Assembly (NCBI RefSeq): GCF_021869535.1
Contig: NW_026262723.1
Span: forward strand, 87,112,324-87,176,323
Origin: Mytilus californianus
Taxonomy: Eukaryota > Mollusca > Bivalvia > Mytilida > Mytilidae
Direction of reading: 5' to 3'
DNA: 64,000 nucleotides
In this document: one piece after another, positions 33,496 through 44,901 of the stretch
Numbering within the stretch: the first letter of the stretch is position 1
How the letters are laid out: each line of letters begins with the position of its first letter
Notes under the pieces: model-generated
Database searches by the model: none
What the model was told of the DNA's origin: nothing
What the model saw: only the letters and a program-made list of their open reading frames with translations
Position numbers and translations under genes: made by a program

Positions 33496-34645
33496 TTCTT
33501 TTTTTTCTTCTTTTTTTTTTAATTTATCATATTTTATTGAAATCTGTACATTTGTTAGTGGAAAACATCAAGTACCGGTACCTTATCCCGGCCTCGTTAA
33601 CATCAGTAAATAACATATTTATACAGCTGTTAATTTTTGTTAGTACTATCAATACAATTTTCCATACTTTAAAAAATTATATACCATGTCAGTGATATCA
33701 ATAAAGAAGCTTACCATTAAGACTATCAAACATATAATCATCTAATACAAAAAATGCACGGGTTATGAAAAATATATAATTTGTGTTGTTTTAGTAGTAA
33801 AATATTAAGATATATAAGATATGTCTGTAGATTTTTTTAATTCAAATAATGAAAAAAAAAACCAACAAAAAAGAAAAAAAAAGAAAAATAAAACAAATAA
33901 TTGAATGATAGATAATCAAATGAATTTCAAAGAAATTAAAAGTTGTTTTGTTTGTTTTGGTTATTTATTTGCACAGATGAATCGTGTAGTTTTTTCTCAT
34001 ATAAGAGACACTATATCATATGACAATTCTATGTCTATTACTTAACGTACACATATGGTCACATATACAATGTAAAAAATAACTGATCATTCACTGAAAA
34101 GGATGGCAGACGCATTCCAACTCTGGTCAAAAATATCTACTCTTTTATTTTTAACAGCAATTAATTTTTCAGTGCTGTATAAAGATTTTATTTTACTTTG
34201 CACTGCCTGCAATGTTAAAGCTTTCTTAAAATATTTGCAGTTGAAAATATATTGTTTTATTTGCAAATAAATCAAATTTTCAGCATTCCCCCTAAATGAT
34301 TTTGTAATATCCCCAAACAGAAAATGTTTTATGGTAAATGGAACACTTATACCAATAGACAAAAACCATGAGTCAATTTTATCAATGAATGTTTGAACAA
34401 TTTCACAATTCCAAAATAAATGTACAATAGTTTCTACTTCTTCTTGGTAAAATGTACAATTTGGATTTTCAGTGACATTAATTTTATTCAAAAATTTATT
34501 TGTACCTAGAATATGCTGATTTTTTCTATATTGTAACCACTGCAGTTTGGTATTTTTTGTGACTACTAAAGATTATTTGAAAATTAATCTCCATTCATTT
34601 TCATCTACATTTAAAACATGTTTTTTAAATAACTTTTTAATTGGT
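33496..34645 (-). mobile_element. 5'-truncated LINE, 3' end with poly(A)
   Basis: On the minus strand a non-LTR retrotransposon ORF2 tail is followed by about 550 bp of 3' UTR, an AATAAA signal (33533-33538) and an A-rich tail (about 33496-33520). The 5' end fades near 34645, the usual 5' truncation from incomplete reverse transcription. No clear target duplication was identified. Confidence 0.75.
34087..34640 (-). pseudogene. LINE ORF2 C-terminus (zf-RVT region)
   Basis: The minus strand reads NTKLQWLQYRKNQHILGTNK, then FLNKINVTENPNCTFYQEEV and ETIVHLFWNCEIVQTFIDKI, the zinc-finger-like region after the reverse transcriptase of L1-type elements (consensus CxxCxxxxETxxHLFWxC). The second Cys is Tyr here. 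The frame stays open for 134 codons to a stop at 34087. Upstream it is open back to a stop near 34570, and the RT itself is missing. The product would be the 3' end of the endonuclease/RT protein. Confidence 0.8.
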
Positions 34646-34739
34646 GTGCTGCATGAAATCAAATAGTAAGGATACTAAGAGTATTTGAAGGCATGCTTTC
34701 TAAAAGAGAGACAAATTAAAGATACCAAAGGGATATTTA

Positions 34740-34965
34740 AACTAATAAATCGAACACAAACTGGCAATGCCATGTCAAAAAATGAAAAACGGCGAAAAGA
34801 CAAACAACAGTACACAAAACAACGCAGAAAACTGAGCAACATGAACCCCACCAAAAATCGAGGGTGATCTCAGGTGCTCCAGAAAGGTGAGCAGATCTTG
34901 CACCACATGTGGCACCGGTTATATTCCTCATGTAAATACAAACCAGTAAGTTCTAAATCAGCAAA
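34740..34965 (-). repeat. Penelope-like element 3' end (minus orientation)
   Basis: CTGGCAATGCCATGTCAAAA, ACAACGCAGAAAACTGAGCA, GGTGATCTCAGGTGCTCCAG, AGATCTTGCACCACATGTGG and ATGTAAATACAAACC are the 3' untranslated block I recall next to the mussel Penelope-like RT. Its reverse complement follows RT coding at 56110-56330, which confirms the link inside this window. Confidence 0.7.
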
Positions 34966-34969
34966 TAAG

Positions 34970-37900
34970 TGTTATGTTCTTATTTCACTTACATCAACTT
35001 TTCTTTGGATGAATGTTATTCTGTTTAATGTAGTATTGTTTCACTTTTATCTGCGTATATATTATTAAAGATGTAAGGGGTGTTTCTAAACTTAATCGTT
35101 TTTACTATACTTTTTTTCAATTCTTTGTACGATAATCAAGATAAAAAAGGGGATTCAATACTCTAAAAACATCGCATTTTATTGTGATTGTTCAAAGGCA
35201 GTTGCATTGATACTTTTGTTTTTTTAATTAAAAAATATGTTGCTATAAACAGTTCTGTGCCAAAGAAAGGACAAAAGAATAAAAAGGAAATTGTTTTTTT
35301 ACTTGATCTAAAAATGTTACGAAAAGATTATTCAAAACATAAATGGATACCATAAATAACATGTGGTAAAAACCTTATGATATAATGTCGCTGGACGTTA
35401 CACAATAATTTAATTGTATATGATTGTTTAATTGCTTATTGATGTTAGCAATATAAGTTGGTTTTTAAAAGTACCTTTTTAAGAGATTCTGATTTTTCAT
35501 CATGAACATAAATCTTTATGCTCAAAATTTCTTTTGTCGCATTTTCTAATAATGTTTAATTCCTAGTACTTTGTTGTTCTATGTCGGTCTGATAATGTTT
35601 CATGTTAAAAAAAAACAGTTCTGAAGAACGCACTGATACTCGTCTAGAAGTTTTCTTAATATTGTTTGTATCATTGTAGCCTTTCATCGAGGTGATAAAT
35701 TATCCCTGAAATTTGTATTAACGACTTTTAGCAAGTGAAATCTTCTCTCACATAATTGCATTTATCTTTTTTAAAATAGATCACTCAATCAAGAACATTG
35801 TTTGGGTTTGTCGAGATGTAATTGGTAGTAATAAATCAACGAAATTTCAATTTTAAACTACGATTTCTTTAACTAAAACTACACCAAGTCAAGAAACTTC
35901 CTTGACCTACGAGAAATTAAATAGCATTGCACTACTTTTATTTTCAATAACAAAATACACTTGAAAACATGTCGGTTTTTGGCATACACGTGAACCGATC
36001 AATTATCAAACATTTTCACAAGTGTGTACCTCTGCCTTTGAAAGAAGATCAAGATGCAACAAGGAAGACGGCTAAATTTAACAATGATTTTATTTATGCA
36101 TGGGAGAATATGACCCAAATGGAGCATAAATGGTAGAAGGGTCAATTATGGTCTATACTATATGGTACTAAAAATGTTTCACCAACATGGCGGCGATAAG
36201 ACTCTTCCCGGTTTTCTTCCATTAAAACAACAATGACGTACGATTTCCCGCAAAATTGTATTTTTTAATACCGGAAAGTATGACGATATATAAAATAAAC
36301 ATGCACCAATAACTCGAATATACTTACAAAATGACGTATATAACATAAATATGACATTAACGGCTAATGCCTCGGGCTGATATGGGAGTCTCGGGATGGT
36401 AACCGGGCCAATATTAAAAAGGCCATGTGTTGATCTATATGTTACTACTAAAAGTTTGAGATCCTTATTGAACCGTGCTGAAACAAAATAATCTCTATGA
36501 TTTTATTAGGAAATATATTATAGATATGTTACAAGCATTGCATGATTCATATCAGCTTAATGGCAACACTATAACTATTCAAAACTAGAAGGCGAAATCA
36601 TATATCGTGTTTGTTTGTAGTTGCTATGATTATAAAGGTTTTCAAAGCTCGTTTATCTTCTGAAACGGGCCGGGAACCTTTGTCATATTGAGGAAGTCGA
36701 AGAAAACTTATTTTAACTTGCTTTTTCACAATATTTATCATGGACTAATACCACCTCTTGGTCAACGTTTCCTAAATAAAATCTTCAAATAACACGCACT
36801 GACCTACTTGTACCATTTTGTACGTTAAAGCGTACAAACAAAGCAACGGAGGAAGTATGAAAAGAGCCTTTATTTGACCCCTTGAATTGCAAAAATAGTA
36901 AAATTATTCAAGCCTATCTAAACTATGTTAAATTTATTAATACATGATCTGGACACTTTGTTGTAGAAAGGGCACTTGTGTTGTCATAAACATGTCAAAA
37001 TTGACATCTTTGACCTAACATTGCCAGCTTAATCAACATTTTTGGCCTAAATATAAACGAGACAAAGCCTTACTCGGAAAGATATTCCAATGTGCTTTTC
37101 ACCATCAAAGCTAAAACCCTAAACATTTCAAAATCATGGATATGTAAATACGTAGAGACGTAGCTCTATGACTAAAAGGGGCCTAGAAAGAATAGCCAAT
37201 TTCGTCTTAGGTCAACTCTGATTCGAGTTGGAACCTTAGTTTCTTAATAATTTCTTAATTTATCAACGGGAAATTTTAAAAGTCATGTCACTACCGAAGC
37301 ACTGACTACTGAGCTGATGATACCCTCGGAGACCAACAGTCCACCAACAGTGGTATCGACCCAATGCTAGTTAATGAACTTAACATTTTATAAATTGCGT
37401 GCATCCAAAGCGCTTTTCAGGATTTACCTTTAGAAGGAACAGTCAAACCTAAACGTTTGAAAGCCGGCACCTAAAAAGAATAACAAATAAATTTATAAAA
37501 TTGTACCAATTAAGATTTGTACTTGATTTTCTTCGAAAAAGTGAACGTTTTTACCTTGAAATATTTTTTCTTCCTTATGAACTATTTTAGAGGAGATAAT
37601 TTGATTAAATTTAAACAAACATAAATACGTACAATTGTAATTTGTCTTTGAAATTGTATATTTTTTTCTGTAACTACTGTACAAGTCTATAGAATTGTTT
37701 AATATTGTATGCCTTTATTTGTCTATACATTGTAACTAATTTATATTTAGGCAAGGACAATCTTTGTAGTGATATCTTTTGTCTGATCCTATTAATTATA
37801 CGTTCTAGCAAATAAATTATGGTCAAATGAAAATTAAGTCTTAGTCGTGCAACATTGATAAATTGTATGAAAATTCATTAGACCTAGTGTTAAAGTTACT

Positions 37901-38520
37901 CTCGCTTATGTTCCTTTCAAAACACATGGAACAGTCATCAATGTATGTCAAAGAGTACCACTATAGCTTGTCTTTTAAATGCAAGATTTGACGTTTTAAC
38001 TTTAATTTGGTAGATCTTCCAGTATTTGTCAAGATGCACATCCTGTGCAATCATGACTACTATCGATATCCTCACGGATGGCTAATACAGAACGATTACC
38101 ATTCAATTATATGCAATTTACTTGTATTTACAATTAAGTATATAATTAATGACTATATATTGCCCAGTTCCGTGCAAAGGATGCAACACTGGCAAAAATA
38201 GACATACACATTGCTTGCTGTTGTTATCATCAAAATTATTTCGGCTTCCAGAAAAGCTTTTAATTATATGGGGTGTGTGGCTATGCATAATATTCATACA
38301 CCTGCTTTCGGTTGCTCATACTCTGAATGAATGATTCTGGATCAGTGGTATCTATTTTTCGCTTTCCGAACTTACTTACATGATGAAGGTTATCGGGTTG
38401 TCATATATGCATTAATCTCACTTCGACAATACTTCCAATTGGTTGGGTATAAATAAAACTTTTATGTTGTCATAATTTAATTTATTCATCGACTACAAAA
38501 AAACTGAACTGATAAAATTT
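34970..38520. other. mostly featureless AT-rich stretch
   Basis: No gene was supported. The interval 36860-36935 resembles 19340-19405 (both contain a TTATTTG(A/G)CCCC and AAAATA/ACAGTAAAATT(A/C)TTCAA(T/G)CC pattern), indicating another low-copy repeat. Other frames here lack context. Confidence 0.45.
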
Positions 38521-38534
38521 CGTATTACTGTGAC

Positions 38535-38759
38535 TTGACTGTTAATGTTGCTCTCCACCTATTGCAACTTATTCAAAATTCTGACCAAATTACAATTTGT
38601 TTTATAAAACCAAACTGTGCAACTGGTCAGAAATTTAAACAAACTGCTGTAGAAAACAACACTCAAGTCGTGAAAGTGCAAAGTGATAAAATAAAAGCAT
38701 ACTTACAATCCTATAAGACTTTAATTCCACTTCAATGTTATTATGAAAAATCAATCTAA
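38535..38759 (+). other. 74-codon open frame in left palindrome arm
   Basis: The open frame reads VNVALHLLQLIQNSDQITIC, FIKPNCATGQKFKQTAVENN and AYLQSYKTLIPLQCYYEKS. Its mirror frame in the right arm is also open. Between the two arms 12 of 74 residues differ and only a few codons differ silently, so there is no sign of purifying selection after duplication. It has no ATG at its listed start, a TGA lies 12 codons upstream, and I know no family. It may be an exon relic of a repeated element rather than a gene. Confidence 0.3.
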
Positions 38760-39252
38760 CAGCTTGTATAGTAATTTTATTGTTATTGTCAAGGCAAAGG
38801 TGATAGGTAGTAATTTTGAATTGCTATAAAAATGTCCAAACTAAGCTTTTATACAATTTTTCTTTCGAAAAGTCTTCTATATTCATAAGAATCAGACATC
38901 ATTTGAATTAAAACATCTTATATTCAGTAAAATATACGTGAAACTACAATATGTTGTTAATAAGTTTCCATGGGAGATAACCTAAAACATTATTCTTTTG
39001 AATATAGAAGACTTTTCGAAAGAAAAATTGATTATCTCCCATGAAAATTTCCTAAAAACGTATTGTAATTTAACACATATTTTACTGAATATAAAATGTT
39101 TGAATTCAAATGATGTCTGATTCTTACGAATATAGAAGACTTTTCGAAAGAAAAATTGTATGAAAGCTTAGTTTGGACATTTTTGTAGCAATTCAAAATT
39201 ACTACCTATCACCTTTAGCATGACAAAAACAATAAAATTTCTATACTAACTG

Positions 39253-39477
39253 TTAGACTGATTTTTCATAATAACACTGAAGTGGAATTAAAGTCTTATA
39301 GGATTGTAGGTATGCTTGTATTTTATCACCTTGCACTTTCACGACTTGACTGTGGTTTTCTACAGCAGTTTGTTCAATTTTCTGACCAGTTGAACAGTTT
39401 GGTTCTATAAAACAAATTGCAATTTGGTCAGAATTTTGAATAAGTTGCAATAGGTGGAGAGCAACACTTACACTCAA
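39253..39477 (-). other. 74-codon open frame in right palindrome arm
   Basis: This is the mirror copy of 38535-38759: VSVALHLLQLIQNSDQIAIC, FIEPNCSTGQKIEQTAVENH and AYLQSYKTLIPLQCYYEKS. The differences are mostly single-base replacements such as Lys/Glu and Thr/Ala. Confidence 0.3.
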
Positions 39478-39957
39478 GTCACAGTAAATCTAACAAGGTT
39501 TATCTTGTTCATGAAGTTATTGATTATTCTATTTCAGATTGTTTTGTTGTCCCCTGACTCTACCTGTGAAAGAGGTACATAGACATTTAATAGGATGATT
39601 AGTGAATGAGTTCTCGTAATTCTTTGTTTATATTTGAAGATTATTGCTTGCAAAATACCCTGTTGATTTTGATGTCATAACTCTTAGTTCCTATATGAAA
39701 ATAATGATAAGTCAGATGCTGGTAGTGTCAATATCATTCAGTAGTATTATATACTATGTTAATGTTTAATCACGCCCTTAATGTTCGCTTTTCCGCAGAT
39801 TGTTAAGACCATTATATTGCACATTACAAAACGGCGGAGAACATCTTGCAACGATGTAGCAGTCTTATATTATGCCTCTTTTCTGAAAGTACAACCCTGT
39901 TTCACTTTTCGGTTTTCGTCCCGAGTATTGTTCTGTGATTTGACAATGAATAAATTT

Positions 39958-39975
39958 AGCAAGCAAGCAAGCAAG
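39958..39975 (+). repeat. GCAA microsatellite
   Basis: About four and a half units of AGCA/GCAA occur in an otherwise unremarkable frame. Confidence 0.8.
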
Positions 39976-40189
39976 CGATCGGTCTTATTATTTGAGTGGG
40001 AAAACATGATTAGAAGTCCCACGTTGGAAGGCGTGATTTGTTCATTACAAAGTTTAGCACCATTGTATTATGCAAGTAGGCAAACAAAGTTCAACTGTTC
40101 GAAAAAAGTATCCCAAGTAAGATCTACTAGCATTACGCAGCATTTCGTATGTTGATGATGATGGATGGCTGCGTAACGTCCAGCTGCAA

Positions 40190-40505
40190 GTTAAATGCAT
40201 ATTCAAGGAAAGCACATGTTAATGCTATATGAATATTGACTCTACTTTGTACTAGAACGACACGCTAAGCTGGATTTTGAAAGTGCTATTTTAAAGACAT
40301 GTAAACCCTACCTGGACACATTGTTCTGACTCAGAGCCGACCAATCTTTGCTCTTTCTCCTTAATGCCGCAATTGCTTAGTGGATAAGCAGCAGTAACTA
40401 TCAATTTTAAAGTCTTTGGTTAGACCCGGTCATGATTTGAGCCCACAACATCCCGTTCCCGGGGCGAACACGCTACCATGAGACCAACGAGGCGGTTGCA
40501 CTAAC
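40190..40505 (-). repeat. tRNA-derived SINE, near full length
   Basis: On the minus strand the head reads GCCTCGTTGGTCTCATGGTA (A box), then GGGCTCAAATC (weak B box). The body follows with CCAAAGACTTTAAAATTGAT, GATTGGTCGGCTCTGAGTCA, GAACAATGTGTCCAGG and GCTTAGCGTGTCGTTCTAGT. This order matches a mussel SINE I recall. Fragments of the head occur at 605-675 and 18772-18835, and part of the body near 47755-47815. It is not a functional tRNA gene. Confidence 0.75.
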
Positions 40506-40509
40506 TGTG

Positions 40510-42435
40510 AAAGAAGTCCTATGTTAGAACTGGAATTAAACTTGATCTTAATGATGTCATCTATTTAACATCATGAACTCCGTCGTTACTATCAATTATA
40601 GAACACAGAGTAAAACAGGCACACTTGTGTTCATATGATAATTATTGGAGCTTTTCAGCTTTATAGGTAATTATGGAGCACATATTCCCAGTTAACCTAC
40701 TTTTCACCTACGTAGTACCCTCATGCTAATTAGAAAAGACTGTCATGAATTATACATTTCACGACTGGATATACATATGTCCAACCATAGTCAAACCAAG
40801 CACAGAAATGTTATACAAGTATTGATGTCTACTTGATACAGAATGTGAAACCGCTACGAAAGTACGCTGGAAATATAGGGAATAAGCAAATGAATTAAGA
40901 AGTTTACAATTTACTTCCTATCAGTTTTATTTGAATTTTATGTTTTTACGATTTTTTAAATTTTATTTAGATTTTACTACATGCTGTATTGAAATATGTT
41001 TGATTTTTGAAGAGTTACCCCGTAAAAGCTATATTTTTCATGCCAAATCAAACATATGCATTGTTTGCTATTTTATTACTGGCTCGAATCTACTACTACA
41101 GTTTGTTTCAAATAATAAAACTAATGCATATTGACAAAACGGATAAATCAGATACGCTTGAAAATTAAAACATTTATTTTATTAGTGTTGTTTTGAACAG
41201 ATACAGTTACCTTTTGTTTTATTATTCCCAAAACAGTAACAATAACCGTACCTTGCAAGACATAACACATTATATTTCTGAAAGTGAGATTTTTTCAAGA
41301 TAATAATCATGGGGACAAAGCAATTTGATAAATATTCGATATATTTATAATAAACTGTACGTTAATAAGGCCTTTTCATGACTCGTATGTTTTAAAATTA
41401 GTATTGATTATGATTGATATCACTGGGAGAACTATAGTGACGATAAGGTGGGAAAGTCTATCGGGACAAACATAATATCTTTTAGTTTAGTAAACTTTTA
41501 AAAATAATGTTCCCAAGCAGATATATTACAATTTCATATACGTGACATTTACAATTAAAAGATCATGATTTGTTTTAAAAATACATTTTAGATTAAAAAT
41601 ACAGCCGTTCTTACCGTAAAAAGAGGAAGGGCTATTTTCTCAACATCTGCTTGGGCAACATCCTTAAAAAGAAGTGTGAAATCCTTTCAAATTCTAATTT
41701 TTAAAAATGAGTTAAATTAAAAGTTCTAATGAATTATGAAGTAATTGTCAGACAATGAACAAAATAAAATACGTAGTTTTTTTTTATTGGGTAACAAATA
41801 AGCAGTCAATGATACACATTACATTTGATAAACTCTACTGATTAAACAAATCTCATACCACATAATAGGCCATTTCATTTAATTTACTGTCTTTTCGTGG
41901 CTGTATATTAATCCATAAGAGCAAGTATTTTATTTATTATGAAGAACATAGATTCCATATGTAATTCAAGAATATTTAAAAAATAATATTTCAGGGCCAA
42001 ATAGTACCTTGATAACTCATATATTATGTTCAGTGACCTGCAAAATCTGGGTGAAAAGTCGTTTAAAAGTTTAAAACATCTAAATGAACATGTGTACTTT
42101 GTTGTAAGTTAATGTGACCACAACTTCATTGTAAATCATCGTAAAGCTAAACTTTATTCTGATAAGTCGGTCGAACGGATAGACGGACACGCAGACCGGA
42201 AACAAAAAAAATATCCCGACGATATATTTTCTCCGTTGGATAGTTGAGTCAACGGCTAAACATCAATTTTACTACCGCATACTGATTTCATCTTCAATTC
42301 TGCCATCAATTTTAGAACACCATGTTTGCACACTTGTAAATCTGTCTTTCCATCAGCAGTATACCAACTTCTCCCGCATATGGAGTATACATTTCTCAAC
42401 TTATACGATATCCAAGAACTTGCAGCTGCTACTCT
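40510..42435. other. AT-rich non-coding stretch
   Basis: No supportable feature seen. Confidence 0.45.
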
Positions 42436-42439
42436 CAGA

Positions 42440-43020
42440 CTTTGTAAAACGTCATAGGTGTCTGAGCAAAAAAAAATGAGCCAGGGTTTTTTCTTAAAAT
42501 GTCCTGTACCAAGTCAGGAAAATGGCTATTGTTATCTTGAAGTTCGTTTCTGTGTGTGTTGCATGTTAGTGTTTCTGTTGTGTCTTTGTTCTCCTCTTAT
42601 ATTTGATGTGTTTCCTTCAGTTTTAGTTTGTAACCCGGATTTGTTTTTCCCGATCGATTTATGAATTTCGAACAGCGGTATACTACTGTTGCCTTTATTT
42701 TTGTCAAAGAACGATTCTAGGTCCTGAAGTTGTGTATCTTTTTATTTACTTTACAGTTTTTCCATTATTTGTCTTCGTGTTATTATATTTATTTTGGTCT
42801 TATGACTTTTTACGTGTCTCGGTATTTATGCATCCCGCTATCAGGTTTTTGACTTTGGGCGTACCTGGTGCAGGTGGGTTCTGAGTTGCGATTCGTTCAC
42901 AAAATGTTTTTACAGTGTTGTTTACATTATATGTTTGATTGATTTTTTTGGCCAGTTGTGTTGTATGTTTGAGATGTATGTTTGCACAGTTGTGGCTGAT
43001 GGGTCCCAATTATTATACAA
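42440..43020 (-). repeat. dispersed repeat D-associated block
   Basis: CTGTACCAAGTCAGGAAAAT, GTTTCTGTTGTGTCTTTGTT, TCCTTCAGTTTTAGTTTGTA, CGAACAGCGGTATACTACTG and, further on, TTCTGAGTTGCGATTCGTTC belong to a long mussel repeat as I recall it. On the minus strand a 69-codon frame (42800-43009, with PISHNCANIHLKHTTQLAKK) may be a remnant of the element's own protein. No known domain is visible. Confidence 0.6.
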
Positions 43021-43059
43021 ACAACTATAAAGAACTTTCATACAAGTGGGAGATTTAGC

Positions 43060-43250
43060 TAGCTATAAAACTAGGTTTAAATTACCATTTTTGTTCTTCG
43101 AAAATTCCTGTACCAAGTCAAGAATATGACAGTTGTTTTTCACTCGTTCCGTTGGTTGATAACGTTTGATTTTGTCAGTTTTTATGGACTTCCCCTTTTT
43201 GAATTTACCTTGGAGTTCGGTAATTTTGTCATACTTTTTTCGAAATCACG
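43060..43250 (-). repeat. dispersed repeat D (inverted copy)
   Basis: TAAAACTAGGTTTAAATTAC, GTCAAGAATATGACAGTTGT, TATGGACTTCCCCTTTTTGA and CTTGGAGTTCGGTAATTTTG are complementary to 19427-19560. Confidence 0.75.
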
Positions 43251-44510
43251 TTGTTGTGTATATACACAAATATACAAATGAAGAAGGAAACAGCTGATTC
43301 TAGGCTCACTTCAGGTATACATGTGTACTTCCAAAATGATTATAAAAATGATTCTAACAAAATGAATTTTGTATTTGATACATACTCAAAATGTTAAAAT
43401 CTTTAAAAATTACACTTTTCAGCCATCTTTAATCATTTATAATTTTATCATATAATAGGAAAAACACCACATTTTAAAAATTCACACATGCATAATGACA
43501 TACTGTGAATGTTAGTTATGCTTTGAGGAAAATTTTTAAATGTTTTTTTTTTTTTTTTTTCGAGAAATAAATTCATATTAATTGGTACTATTTCTTTGCA
43601 TTTAAACATATGAGTAATATCCTGGTCCTCACTTGTCAAAATGGTGTGGTTTTTCTCGTCCAGAATATGTACGAAGATATGTACCACTGGACGTTTGAGC
43701 AAACTATAATCAATCATATTCCTATTTAAGAATTATTGCATTGCATTTGTTATGTTCATGTTAAAAGCAATTAACGACCTAAGAATTTTATCAATCATAG
43801 ATTTTTCTAAATTACAAAACCATACAAACCATAAAGACTGAACGTTTACTATCACGTGGAGAAGTGTAAAACAGATAAACTATATGCCTTAGCAAGCAAC
43901 GGTGTCTTGTTTAAAGCTAAATTATAAGATTTTGTTAGCAATCCGTACCTTATCAGTTTTATACAAGCTGCAAATACAATTCTTTGAAATTCTTGACTTG
44001 ATATCATTAATCGAAAATATTGTATCACCCCAGCGCTTAACAGTATAAATGCTTGACTAATTATTTTCTTAACAAAAGTATTGTTTCATTTTACAGCGCT
44101 GCTAAATAGTATAAATGCTTGAATATGACAAAATAAAATTGGAATGATATATTTGAAAAAGTCTAATTTGATATTAAATGCCTTTGTTTAATTGCTGGCG
44201 TCAATATTCTTTAAATCCTACATTCATTTTTTTTTTCAACGTGTATTTGTATAATTTGATAATCACTTTGTAGAGGGATAATTACAGGTGATATCTTTGT
44301 TGTAAAGAACAGACAATCAAATGAGAAACATGCTCCAAGATTTCTTTTTACCAATGCTGTGATTAATGAGTTGTTCCGATAACACCAATCAAAGAGTTGA
44401 TCAATAAATACAACAAGCGTGGACACAGAAAATGTAAAATATACGCTAAACATAACCAACTGTTCATTCAAGAAAACGGCAAATCATTTGATTGACAGGG
44501 AAATTTATTT
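43251..44510. other. 5' flank of the GPCR exon, no clear core promoter
   Basis: The interval contains a 20-nt T run near 43541-43561 and AT-rich DNA. An antisense open frame at 44211-44471 is not supported. No TATA box or first non-coding exon could be assigned with confidence, although the GPCR transcript must start in or beyond this stretch. Confidence 0.4.
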
Positions 44511-44519
44511 CTCTTTGAA

Positions 44520-44895
44520 ATGAAAACCAATCGTGCTATTACAGAGTATTCGGTACCTACGATGAACTTCTTCAACACTTCAAGTGTATCTGAACAAGAC
44601 TATACCAACATTGATACTAATGGAAGTGTAATAACAAATTCTTCGAATGGAACTATAAACTTTGAAATGCCTTCGGAGTATCGCCACCCTCCGGAGATAA
44701 CTGCGATTTATATTATAGCATATGGTATTGCCTTTTTATTCGCACTTTTTGGCAATGTCATTGTGATAGCAGTAGTTTTGCGATATAGGTGGATGCATAC
44801 AGTGACTAATTTCTTCATTGTAAATCTGGCAATAGCTGACATTTTAGTAGCTCTGTTTTGTATACCAGTATCACTTCTCACACATATATTTGTAG
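44520..44895 (+). CDS. neuropeptide-type GPCR, first coding exon (partial)
   Basis: The exon encodes the N-terminus and first two membrane helices of a class A (rhodopsin-family) G-protein-coupled receptor, a plasma-membrane receptor probably for a neuropeptide. The start is ATG at 44520; a second ATG at codon 15 (44562) is possible. The extracellular tail has four N-glycosylation sequons (N19, N34, N40, N43). TM1 is about residues 61-88 with the conserved GN (N79, position 1.50). Intracellular loop 1 is RYRWMHTVTN. TM2 is about 97-124 with LAIAD (D107, position 2.50) and the CIP kink. The exon ends at TTTGTAG|GTAAGT, phase 1. The HTVTNFFIVNLAIAD stretch resembles orexin/allatotropin, SIFamide and NPFF-type receptors. 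The exact ligand class cannot be set without TM3-TM7, which I did not find downstream in the window. Confidence 0.9.
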
Positions 44896-44901
44896 GTAAG
44901 T
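44896..44901 (+). promoter_or_regulatory. splice donor of GPCR exon 1
   Basis: G|GTAAGT is a full consensus 5' splice site, placed just after TM2, where introns are known in several peptide GPCR genes. Reading through it adds 12 non-receptor-like residues and a stop, which supports splicing here. Confidence 0.85.

Larger units (their letters stand above)
38525..39487. repeat. near-palindrome with 456-bp arms
   Basis: The left arm (38525-38980) and right arm (39032-39487) are reverse complements with about 90% or better identity over their full length, separated by a 51-bp spacer. The outer ends are TTACTGTGACTTGA and its complement; the inner ends are CATGGGAGATAA and TTATCTCCCATG. The spacer holds an extra copy of an arm segment, AATATAGAAGACTTTTCGAA, also present at about 39127. 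A transcript would fold into a long hairpin. Confidence 0.9.

Noticed and set aside
39781..40155. 124-codon plus-strand frame
   Set aside because: Contains a GCAA microsatellite and no recognisable domain; no splice context.
44211..44471. 86-codon minus-strand frame upstream of the GPCR
   Set aside because: No motif and no splice signals; probably chance in promoter-side DNA.
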